A stretch of 45,178 nucleotides of DNA from Pseudomonadota bacterium. Its GTDB lineage: Bacteria > Pseudomonadota > Alphaproteobacteria > Rhizobiales > Xanthobacteraceae. The stretch is from the NCBI GenBank assembly GCA_023404675.1, contig JAEYAW010000015.1:1-45178 (forward strand), written 5' to 3'. A model generated the notes under the pieces. It worked only from the letters and a program-made list of their open reading frames with translations, was not told where the DNA came from and ran no database searches. Made by a program: the position numbers and the translations under genes. Below are positions 25,063 to 31,623 of the stretch, piece by piece (the first letter of the stretch is position 1; the number at the start of each line of letters is the position of its first letter).

Positions 25063-25325
25063 TCCCTCCCGTTCAGACCTCCCTCGCCATCGCGCTCGAA
25101 TATGATCGCAAGAGTGCGCCGCGCGTCGTCGCCAAGGGGCGCGGGGCTGTCGGCGACAGGATCGTCGAGGTCGCGCGCGCCAACAACGTTCCGATCGAGG
25201 AGAACGCGGTGCTTGCGGGCGCCTTGTCCCATGTCGAGATCGGCGACGAGATTCCGCAGGAGCTTTATGCCGCCGTCGCCGCCGTCCTGGTGTTCGTGCT
25301 GGGCTTGTCTGGGCCGGCGCGATAA
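25059..25325 (+). CDS. FlhB C-terminal-domain-like protein (FlhX/YlqH type)
   Basis: 88 residues, without any membrane segment at the N-terminus. It matches only the cytoplasmic autoprotease-derived tail of FlhB/YscU: IALEYDRKSAPRVVAKGRGA, ARANNVPIEENAVLAGALSH and EIGDEIPQELYAAVAAVLVF. At the place of the self-cleaving NPTH motif it reads VQTS (residues 5-8), so autocleavage is not expected. The ATG overlaps the stop of the FliK-like gene, so both are made together. FlhB-tail proteins of this kind can replace part of FlhB in substrate switching in some bacteria; that role here is inferred. Confidence 0.82.
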   Translation: MIPPVQTSLAIALEYDRKSAPRVVAKGRGAVGDRIVEVARANNVPIEENAVLAGALSHVEIGDEIPQELYAAVAAVLVFVLGLSGPAR

Positions 25326-25345
25326 CCAATAGGCCATCGTTTGAC

Positions 25346-25364
25346 CACGATCCGCATGATCGTG
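25346..25364. promoter_or_regulatory. Dyad before the class D beta-lactamase gene
   Basis: CACGATC (25346-25352), loop cgcat, GATCGTG (25358-25364): a perfect 7-bp inverted repeat in the 62-base gap after the FlhB-like gene, ending 23 bases before the beta-lactamase ATG. It could be an operator or an mRNA leader hairpin. Confidence 0.5.
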
Positions 25365-25387
25365 CGGCTCTCCAATGAGAGGGCATC

Positions 25388-26233
25388 ATGAGCGGATTAT
25401 CGCGGCGGCGGATATTGGGTTTGATCGGTGCTGCACCGCTACTCTCGGCATCGCGCCTTCGAGCGGAAGTGATTTACCCGCGCAACGAAATCCGCGATGC
25501 GCTTGCGACACGCTTCAAGGATGCGGGCACCGAAGGCACGTTCGTCGCGTACAAGGTCGAGGACTATCTCGTCGTTGCCAGCGATGCCGAACGCTCCGGG
25601 CGCGATATCCTGCCGGCCTCGACCTTCAAGATACCCAATTCGATCATTGCGCTCGATACCGGCGTCGTAAAGGATCCGGACGGGGACGTCTTCAAGTGGG
25701 ATGGCGTGACCCGCTCGATTCCGGAATGGAACAAGGACCACACGCTGCGCTCTGCCATCGCAGCGTCCGCGGTGCCGGTCTATCAGGAGATCGCGCGCCG
25801 GATCGGCCCCGACCGGATGCGCGACTATCTCGACAGGTTCGAATACGGCAATGCCGATATCGGCGGCGGGATCGACCGCTTCTGGCTTACCGGCGCATTG
25901 CGGATCGATCCGGTGCAGCAGGTGGATTTTCTCGATCGTCTGCGGCGCGGCGTTCTGCCGGCGTCCGAGCGGAGCCAGACCCTGACCCGCGAGATTCTCC
26001 CGGTTACCAGAGTGGGCGATAGCATCATCCGCGCCAAGACAGGCCTCGTCGGCGTCGATGACAGGACGGCCACCGGCGACATGAAGCCTTCCGTCGGCTG
26101 GCTGGTGGGTTGGGTGGAAAAGGGCGACGCACGGACCGTGTTCGCGATGAACATGGACATTCGCGAGCCGCGTCATACGGCCGAGCGCATGACCGTGACG
26201 CAGCAACTGCTGAAAGACGTCGGCGCGTTGTAG
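25388..26233 (+). CDS. Class D (OXA-type) serine beta-lactamase with Tat signal
   Basis: 281 residues. All class D motifs are visible and spaced as expected: STFK at 78-81 (nucleophile Ser78, Lys81), SAV at 127-129, YGN at 153-155, a FW at 165-166 (the Trp that shields the carboxylated lysine) and KTG at 217-219. It hydrolyses beta-lactams in the periplasm. The N-terminus SRRRILGLIGAAPLLSASRL carries a twin-arginine motif, so export is probably by Tat. The strongest block (GGGIDRFWLTGALRIDPVQQ) is OXA-10-like from memory. There are no transposon or integron features nearby; it looks chromosomal and resident. Confidence 0.9.
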   Translation: MSGLSRRRILGLIGAAPLLSASRLRAEVIYPRNEIRDALATRFKDAGTEGTFVAYKVEDYLVVASDAERSGRDILPASTFKIPNSIIALDTGVVKDPDGDVFKWDGVTRSIPEWNKDHTLRSAIAASAVPVYQEIARRIGPDRMRDYLDRFEYGNADIGGGIDRFWLTGALRIDPVQQVDFLDRLRRGVLPASERSQTLTREILPVTRVGDSIIRAKTGLVGVDDRTATGDMKPSVGWLVGWVEKGDARTVFAMNMDIREPRHTAERMTVTQQLLKDVGAL

Positions 26234-26247
26234 TTTTTTGCGCGCCG
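26221..26247. repeat. Inverted repeat between convergent genes
   Basis: CGGCGCG (26221-26227) and CGCGCCG (26241-26247), perfect 7 bp with a 13-base loop containing the beta-lactamase stop and TTTTTT. It sits between convergent genes; the T-run is in the loop, so it is not a textbook terminator. Confidence 0.4.
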
Positions 26248-26248
26248 C

Positions 26249-26665
26249 TCAGTCCTGCGCCGCGCGGCCGATCCGCCCGAGATGGGTGAAACCGAAGCCG
26301 GCATTGTACTTCAGCCCGTAGCCGACCATCCGGTCGAAGCCGATGTGCGCCAGCCAGATCAGCGCCACCGATTCGAGTGGCGGCGAGAGCAGGATCAGGC
26401 CGAGGAAGGCGAGCACGAACGGCCCGATGGTGGCGTGGAAGATGTTGTAGACGGTCGCGCCGATCCGGGGGCCGCCAAGATAGGCAGCGAAGCTGATGTC
26501 CGGCACGAAGAACAACACGAGAAACCACCACCAGGACGATCCCGAGAGCATGTAGAAGAGCAGAGCCGAGGCGAACAGCGCCAGCCCCTCCGCCTGAAGC
26601 AGGCGCCGGACGCCGCCGGTCGCAGCCCCCGGCTGCTCGCCCGGGGTGGTTGTGGGGTCGTTCAT
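26249..26665 (-). CDS. DUF4260 integral membrane protein
   Basis: 138 residues from the ATG at 26665 (MNDPTTTPGEQPGAATGGVR). It resembles the DUF4260 family, small membrane proteins of unknown function: LLQAEGLALFASALLFYML, FFVPDISFAAYLGGPRIGA, and the C-terminal ALIWLAHIGFDRMVGYGLKY with FTHLGRIGR. About four hydrophobic segments (27-43, 46-62, 74-92, 95-112) are predicted by eye. It is convergent with the beta-lactamase gene (15 bases between stops) and divergent from pccB. The family name is from memory. Confidence 0.75.
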   Translation of the reverse strand: MNDPTTTPGEQPGAATGGVRRLLQAEGLALFASALLFYMLSGSSWWWFLVLFFVPDISFAAYLGGPRIGATVYNIFHATIGPFVLAFLGLILLSPPLESVALIWLAHIGFDRMVGYGLKYNAGFGFTHLGRIGRAAQD

Positions 26666-26718
26666 GGCGTTGCCTCTTCTTTGTCCGCTTTGGGAAACGA
26701 CAGCCGTGTTGGGGGCTT

Positions 26719-26753
26719 GATCGGTCGGGATTGCAATCCGGGGATCGGTCGGG
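26719..26753. promoter_or_regulatory. Palindrome flanked by direct repeats, upstream of the DUF4260 gene
   Basis: GGATTGCAATCC (26728-26739) is a perfect 12-bp palindrome. The 11-mer GATCGGTCGGG occurs on each side, at 26719-26729 and 26743-26753. All of this lies in the 326-base divergent gap (26666-26991) between DUF4260 and pccB, otherwise without a recognised gene. An AT-rich stretch follows at 26771-26810, probably promoter DNA. A regulator-binding role is inferred. Confidence 0.5.
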
Positions 26754-26991
26754 TCTTTGGGAGCCAAGCTCTAGGATTTTGATTTATCGACGTATTTATA
26801 CATTCCGGACGCTTTGTACATGCGCCGGATACCGGCAGGTGAGGGCGCCGATATAGTCCCCCGTCGGGGATTTGCCACGCCCCAAACGTGCATGGCTGCC
26901 TGTTTCCAGCGGATAAAAGCGCGTGCTAGATACCCCGCGAAACCAGCCGGCGCGTGGGTCGCCGGCGCGAAGATCCGGGGTTGGAAGCAAG

Positions 26992-28524
26992 ATGAAGGAT
27001 ATTCTGGAGAAACTCGACGAACGCCGTGCGGCCGCCAAACTGGGCGGCGGTGAAAAGCGCATCGAAGCGCAGCATGGCCGTGGCAAGCTCACCGCGCGCG
27101 AGCGGATCGAGCTTCTTCTCGATAAAGGATCCTTCGAAGAGTTCGACATGTTCGTCGAGCACCGTTCCACCGAATTCGGCATGGAGAAGAACAAGTTTCC
27201 CGGCGATGGCGTCGTCACCGGCTGGGGCACTGTCAACGGCCGCAAGGTGTTTCTGTTCGCCAAGGACTTCACCGTGTTCGGTGGTTCGCTCTCCGAGACG
27301 CACGCGCTGAAGATCACCAAGATCCAGGACATGGCGATGAAGGCGCGGGCGCCCATCATCGGCCTTTACGATGCGGGCGGTGCACGCATTCAGGAGGGCG
27401 TCGCGGCGCTCGCCGGATATTCCTACGTGTTCCGCCGCAACGTTCAGGCCTCGGGTGTCATTCCGCAGATCAGCGTCATCATGGGGCCGTGCGCGGGCGG
27501 CGACGTCTATTCGCCGGCCATGACCGACTTCATCTTCATGGTGAAGAACACCAGCTACATGTTCGTCACGGGACCCGACGTGGTGAAGACCGTCACCAAC
27601 GAGGTGGTGACGGCGGAGGAACTGGGCGGCGCATCGGTGCACGCGACCAAATCCTCCATCGCCGACGGCGCCTACGAGAACGATGTCGAAGCGCTGTTGC
27701 AGATGCGCCGGCTGATCGACTTCCTGCCGTCCAACAACTCCGACGGCGTGCCGGAGTGGCCGAGCTTCGACGACATCGAGCGTGTGGACATGTCGCTCGA
27801 TACGCTGGTGCCGGACAATCCGAACAAGCCTTACGACATCAAGGAACTGATCCTGAAGGTTGTCGATGAAGGCGACTTCTTCGAGATCGGCGAAACCTTC
27901 GCGCGCAACATCGTCACCGGGTTCGGCCGCATCGCGGGCCGCACGGTCGGTTTCGTCGCCAATCAGCCGATGGTGCTGGCGGGGGTGCTCGACAGCGACG
28001 CCTCGCGCAAGGCCGCCCGTTTCGTGCGCTTCTGCGATGCCTTCGAGATTCCGATCGTGACGTTCGTGGATGTGCCGGGCTTCCTGCCGGGCACGGCGCA
28101 GGAATACGGCGGCCTGATCAAGCACGGGGCGAAGCTGCTGTTCGCGTATTCCCAATGCACAGTTCCACTCGTCACCGTCATCACGCGCAAGGCCTACGGC
28201 GGCGCGTTTGACGTGATGGCGTCGAAGGAGATCGGCGCGGACATGAACTACGCGTGGCCGACGGCACAGATCGCCGTCATGGGCGCCAAGGGCGCGGTGG
28301 AGATCATCTTCCGCCAGGATATCGGCGATGCCGACAAGATCGCCGCGCGCACCAAGGAGTACGAGGATCGCTTCCTCTCTCCGTTCATCGCGGCCGAGCG
28401 CGGCTATATCGACGATGTGATCATGCCGCACTCGACGCGTCGCCGCATCGCCCGTGCGCTCGCGATGCTGCGCGACAAGAAGATCGAGCAGCCGGCGAAG
28501 AAGCACGACAACCTGCCGCTGTAG
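26992..28524 (+). CDS. pccB: Propionyl-CoA carboxylase beta subunit
   Basis: 510 residues from the ATG at 26992 (MKDILEKLDERRAAAKLGGG); upstream in-frame codons are not family-like. It is the carboxyltransferase subunit that moves CO2 from biotin to propionyl-CoA, forming methylmalonyl-CoA. Typical blocks: HGRGKLTARERIELLLDKGS, the acyl-CoA site GLYDAGGARIQEGV (about 124-137), SVIMGPCAGGDVYSP, and the C-terminal biotin-side VDVPGFLPGTAQEYGG and KAYGGAFDVMASK. It is complete and normal in length. The biotin-carrying partner pccA is not adjacent. A short conserved-size gene follows after 16 bases. Confidence 0.93.
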   Translation: MKDILEKLDERRAAAKLGGGEKRIEAQHGRGKLTARERIELLLDKGSFEEFDMFVEHRSTEFGMEKNKFPGDGVVTGWGTVNGRKVFLFAKDFTVFGGSLSETHALKITKIQDMAMKARAPIIGLYDAGGARIQEGVAALAGYSYVFRRNVQASGVIPQISVIMGPCAGGDVYSPAMTDFIFMVKNTSYMFVTGPDVVKTVTNEVVTAEELGGASVHATKSSIADGAYENDVEALLQMRRLIDFLPSNNSDGVPEWPSFDDIERVDMSLDTLVPDNPNKPYDIKELILKVVDEGDFFEIGETFARNIVTGFGRIAGRTVGFVANQPMVLAGVLDSDASRKAARFVRFCDAFEIPIVTFVDVPGFLPGTAQEYGGLIKHGAKLLFAYSQCTVPLVTVITRKAYGGAFDVMASKEIGADMNYAWPTAQIAVMGAKGAVEIIFRQDIGDADKIAARTKEYEDRFLSPFIAAERGYIDDVIMPHSTRRRIARALAMLRDKKIEQPAKKHDNLPL

Positions 28525-28540
28525 GACGAGGGCGCGAGCC

Positions 28541-28858
28541 ATGCCGCATCTTTACATCGTCCGCGCCACCGTTCCGGACGCGGACCGACGCGCCGCATTC
28601 GACGACTGGTATCGCCGCGAGCATCTGCCGGATGCGGTGAAAACCTTCGGTGCGGACAAGGGATGGCGTTATTGGAGCGAGAGCGATCCATCCCAGCATC
28701 TCGCCGTGTACCAGTTCGCCGATCGCGCCGCGCTCGATCGCGGAACGCAGGGGGAGGGATCGAAGCGACTGATTGCGGATTTCAATCGGGACTGGCCCGA
28801 CGTGCCGCGCACGCGCGAGATTTTGACGCTGGTCGAAACGACGGATTCGAACCTCTGA
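28541..28858 (+). CDS. Small conserved protein, possibly dimeric alpha/beta barrel (EthD-like)
   Basis: 105 residues from the ATG at 28541. The pattern MPHLYIVRATVPDADRRAAF, DDWYRREHLPDAVKTFG, ... LAVYQFADRAAL looks like a ferredoxin-like dimeric alpha/beta-barrel domain as in EthD or related small oxidoreductase-like proteins; this is a fold-level resemblance only. It lies 16 bases after pccB in the same direction, so it is probably cotranscribed, and it ends before a strong terminator. The function is not recognised. Confidence 0.6.
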   Translation: MPHLYIVRATVPDADRRAAFDDWYRREHLPDAVKTFGADKGWRYWSESDPSQHLAVYQFADRAALDRGTQGEGSKRLIADFNRDWPDVPRTREILTLVETTDSNL

Positions 28859-28888
28859 AAACGGCCCGAAAGACTCAATCGCGCATTA

Positions 28889-28917
28889 GAAAAGCCCCGC
28901 CTCAGGCGGGGCTTTTC
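28889..28917. terminator. Bidirectional intrinsic terminator
   Basis: A perfect 13-bp stem, GAAAAGCCCCGCC (28889-28901) with GGCGGGGCTTTTC (28905-28917), loop tca, A-run on one side and T-run on the other. It serves both the pccB-side genes (+) and the gene ending at 28934 (-). Confidence 0.93.
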
Positions 28918-28933
28918 CTTTTGTCAGTATCGG

Positions 28934-29215
28934 TCAGCGGACGCAGCGGCCGCGTACGAAGACGAAGCCGGGAGGGCAGGCGCGGCGCGGCGCAACCACG
29001 ACAGGCGGACGAACGACGACGGGCGGGCGAACCACGACGGGGCCGCGATTGGGGCGGCAGCGGCCGCCGGGACCGCGATGCCAGCCGGGGCCGCAGCCCT
29101 GAGCGACGTGGATCACATCTGCATTGCCGCCGCTCATCGGCGCGGCCGGGAAAGCCTGCGCGGCGCCTGCCGCGATCAGTCCGCCAAACAACGTTGCTGC
29201 GAATATCGATTTCAT
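28934..29215 (-). CDS. Small secreted GCG_CRPN-type protein
   Basis: 93 residues from the ATG at 29215. Residues 1-22 form a signal peptide (MKSIFAATLFGGLIAAGAAQA). The mature part carries GCGPGWHRGPGGRCRPN, the GCG...CRPN prefix known from small secreted proteins of Bradyrhizobium relatives, then a VVVRPP-type repeat (three copies) and a C-terminal CPPGFVFVRGRCVR. The four cysteines could form two disulphides. The function is unknown. It ends against the bidirectional terminator. The 262-base gap upstream to 29478 is rather AT-rich and probably contains its promoter; no motif was called there. Confidence 0.72.
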   Translation of the reverse strand: MKSIFAATLFGGLIAAGAAQAFPAAPMSGGNADVIHVAQGCGPGWHRGPGGRCRPNRGPVVVRPPVVVRPPVVVAPRRACPPGFVFVRGRCVR

Positions 29216-29477
29216 TGTCCTGCGCTCCTCATTGATTTCGCCCGCGGGCGCCTGTTTCGAGAACTCTTGAGCCGTGATGGCCAATCGTGCCCACAACATG
29301 GCGCGGTGTGATCTTATAGTGCGAAAACAACGCGGAAAGATGTCGCATCCGGTTTTTTCTTTTCTTGGCGAATTGTTCATGCCGTATTCAGATTGATTAT
29401 CTCATCCTGGCTGGCTGTATGAATCGAAATCAAGAAGAGATTTCCGGCGGCGGTTTCGTCGCATTCTTTCGTTGCGC

Positions 29478-30311
29478 TCAGAGTTTCGGCTTGCCCGTAG
29501 CCGCGTTCTTGCCGGCCGACGGCTTTGTACCCGTATCGCCATCGATCAGCGCGGCGTCGATGATTCGTTTGAAGTCGACGAGTACGAACTGTACCTTCTC
29601 GACGCGTGCATCGGCATTGGTGGCGATGCTGACGTTGAGAATGCCGTCACAGTTCGAAGCTTTTGCAGTCGGTTCGAGCGCCGCAACGGATTTATCCATC
29701 TGCGGAACGGATTTGATCGTCGCAATGCAACTGCCGTGTCCCTTGGCGTCGCTCAGGGTCAGCGCGGCACGGCTGTTGGGTGGCTTGTCAAGTGCACCTG
29801 CCGCGCTCGCCGAATCGTATTTCTGTCCGGCAGTGACAAGTTTGCCGCGACGAAACACGTAATAGATGTTTTGCGATCCGACCAAAGTCGGCGCGCCATA
29901 TTTGCCGACGATCTGCTCCACCATATCACTCGCGGCCGGTTCGCGTCCCGGTGCGAAGGTCAGTGTTCGCGAGATGAAAACTGCGCGGTTGGCGTTGGCC
30001 GGGGACGCGAAGGAGGCGACAATGGCCTCGCCGTTTTCCCGCACGCCCGGTGCAATCGTCAGAGCGAGAATGGAGGAGGAGCCGGCGGTGGAGCGTTTCA
30101 GGGCATCGCTTCGGGCTTCGCCGCGTTCCTTCAGATGGCCTTCGAGCATCGCCCGCGCGCTGGCCTCATCGCTGTCGGGAGAAAGGCCGATGATGTCGGG
30201 CTTGATCTTTCCCGAGAAAGCTGTGCCGACGGACTTTGCGGTCTGCGCCGCGGCGGGCAGGGCCAATACCGCCGACGTTGTGATGGCCAGAAGGAAAATT
30301 CGACCAGACAT
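29478..30311 (-). CDS. Exported protein of unknown function (277 aa)
   Basis: 277 residues from the ATG at 30311, which has a GAGGG ribosome-binding site; another ATG at 30323 lacks one. Residues 1-23 look like a Sec signal peptide (hydrophobic core, end LPAAAQ). No family was recognised. Only two cysteines are seen in the mature part (GSCIATI and SNCDGIL, about residues 195-225), which could form one disulphide, and the middle (NANRAVFISRTLTFAPGREP, IVGKYGAPTLVGSQNIYYVF) is well structured. The start is 111 bases from the divergent SMR gene. The protein is conserved-looking in composition and is no doubt a real gene. Confidence 0.7.
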   Translation of the reverse strand: MSGRIFLLAITTSAVLALPAAAQTAKSVGTAFSGKIKPDIIGLSPDSDEASARAMLEGHLKERGEARSDALKRSTAGSSSILALTIAPGVRENGEAIVASFASPANANRAVFISRTLTFAPGREPAASDMVEQIVGKYGAPTLVGSQNIYYVFRRGKLVTAGQKYDSASAAGALDKPPNSRAALTLSDAKGHGSCIATIKSVPQMDKSVAALEPTAKASNCDGILNVSIATNADARVEKVQFVLVDFKRIIDAALIDGDTGTKPSAGKNAATGKPKL

Positions 30312-30422
30312 GAAATCCCTCATTCGATATGAGGGGAGCCTATGAAATTGTGCGTCCAGCCGTCAACGCGTGGCGTCTGTTGAACCGCATGAATGGCAGC
30401 CGCGGGTTGCAAAGGAAGATCG

Positions 30423-30755
30423 ATGAACGCCTATTTTCTTCTGGGGCTGGCCATTGTGGCGGAGGTCATCGCGACCTCGGCCCTCAAGGCTGCGGAGGGC
30501 TTCACGCGGCTCGTTCCATCCGTCATTACGATCGTGGGATATGGCATCGCGCTGGGGGCGCTGTCATTGACGCTCAAGACCATCCCGGTCGGCATCGCCT
30601 ATGCGATCTGGTCCGGCCTCGGCATCGTGCTGGTCTCGATAATCGGCCTGTTTCTGTTCGGTCAAAAGCTCGACGCGCCGGCAATCGTCGGCATGGGATT
30701 GATTATCGCCGGCGTGCTGGTCATCAACCTGATGTCGCGTGCTTCTGTGCATTGA
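30423..30755 (+). CDS. Small multidrug resistance (SMR) transporter
   Basis: 110 residues from the ATG at 30423 (MNAYFLLGLAIVAEVIATSA). Four predicted helices cover the length, with the essential membrane Glu14 (AEVIATS) and the GIAYAIWSGLGIVLV signature of helix 3. Such proteins (EmrE/SugE/Gdx) export cationic drugs or guanidinium by proton antiport as dimers. The subtype (drug versus guanidinium) cannot be told securely. A GGAAG-type ribosome-binding site lies before the ATG. Confidence 0.88.
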   Translation: MNAYFLLGLAIVAEVIATSALKAAEGFTRLVPSVITIVGYGIALGALSLTLKTIPVGIAYAIWSGLGIVLVSIIGLFLFGQKLDAPAIVGMGLIIAGVLVINLMSRASVH

Positions 30756-30845
30756 GAAACAGGCCTGAAAACACGATGGCGGACCCGTGCGGCCCGCCAC
30801 CGTCCTCAGCCTCGCCGTTACGCGGGTCGCGCCGCGGCGGCCTCC

Positions 30846-31295
30846 TTATTGTGTCTTTGTCATGCCGTCGGTGGCACCGGGGGCCGCACGAGGTTCCTGC
30901 GTCGGCGGCGCTGTTCCCGTCGTCACGCCGGGATTCGTGTTGTCGCGGCGCGGGGTGACGTCACGAAGCCCGGGTGTGGGGTTTGCCGGGTCGGGCGTCG
31001 ACTGTGTGACGGACGGATTTGCCGGGTTCCCGCTTTGGCCGGTTGTCGCCGGGGCCGTCTGTGTGGACTGAGCGGCCGTGGTGGCGTCGCGGTCCGTCGT
31101 GGCGCTGTTGAGTCCGTAGAAAACCGCACCAAGCACGATCACCGCAGCCACGACGAACATCGTGATCCGGGTGCCGCTGGCAGGCCCGTCCGAAAGCTCG
31201 GGATCGGCCCGAAACTCGTTGTCAAGTCGCTGGGGTTGCCGCGCCGGGTCGTCGTGGAAATCCGGCCGTGCCGGATCGAGCGGATCGCGTGCCAT
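30846..31295 (-). CDS. Small single-pass membrane protein with Pro/Thr-rich tail
   Basis: 149 residues from the ATG at 31295, behind a very good AAGGAGGT ribosome-binding site. The N-terminal 42 residues are polar and acidic, one membrane helix is at about 44-62 (ITMFVVAAVIVLGAVFYGLN), then a Thr/Pro/Asn-rich low-complexity tail to the end (ATTGQSGNPANPSVTQS...). No family was recognised; the shape is that of small envelope proteins common in Bradyrhizobium relatives. It is convergent with the SMR gene. Confidence 0.68.
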   Translation of the reverse strand: MARDPLDPARPDFHDDPARQPQRLDNEFRADPELSDGPASGTRITMFVVAAVIVLGAVFYGLNSATTDRDATTAAQSTQTAPATTGQSGNPANPSVTQSTPDPANPTPGLRDVTPRRDNTNPGVTTGTAPPTQEPRAAPGATDGMTKTQ

Positions 31296-31433
31296 GCTGA
31301 CCTCCTTCGTCGTCGAACACGAAGGGCTAATCAGCGGGAGCGGGGATTGTTCCGATGCTGCGCCGCAGGATCTGACCGTGGCACGGAGGTGGCCGACGGC
31401 GCCGAATATCCGAATGTTGCGTTGCGGCAGGAA

Positions 31434-31512
31434 TTTCCGTTCGGAAACGTGCCCATCCTGGATAGGAGCGAAAAGTGAGGGGCGCTCATTCGGAACGAAA
31501 TTGCTTTCGTTC
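31434..31512. promoter_or_regulatory. Two dyads in the gap before the indolepyruvate oxidoreductase gene
   Basis: The 328-base divergent gap (31296-31623) holds TTTCCG-tt-CGGAAA (31434-31447) and GAACGAAA-ttgc-TTTCGTTC (31493-31512, perfect 8-bp stem, 4-base loop). Both are candidates for operators of the gene at 31624 or for a leader structure. Nothing else was recognised in the gap. Confidence 0.45.
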
Positions 31513-31623
31513 ACAAGCCCTTTGGTCAATCGCGATTCTTGATGCGTTTCCAAATGGAAGGGACATACTCTCTGACCTAGAATCCTTCTCATAAAAAGAA
31601 ATCGCGGGGCCGAAGAGGCGAAT

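Noticed and set aside
30776..30800. Terminator after the SMR gene
   Set aside because: TGGCGG/CCGCCA can pair (6 bp), but there is no T-run on either strand.
31328..31353. EcfG-type (general stress) promoter before the 149-residue membrane protein
   Set aside because: A GGAAC is present on the minus strand, but no proper CGTT follows at 16-17 bases.
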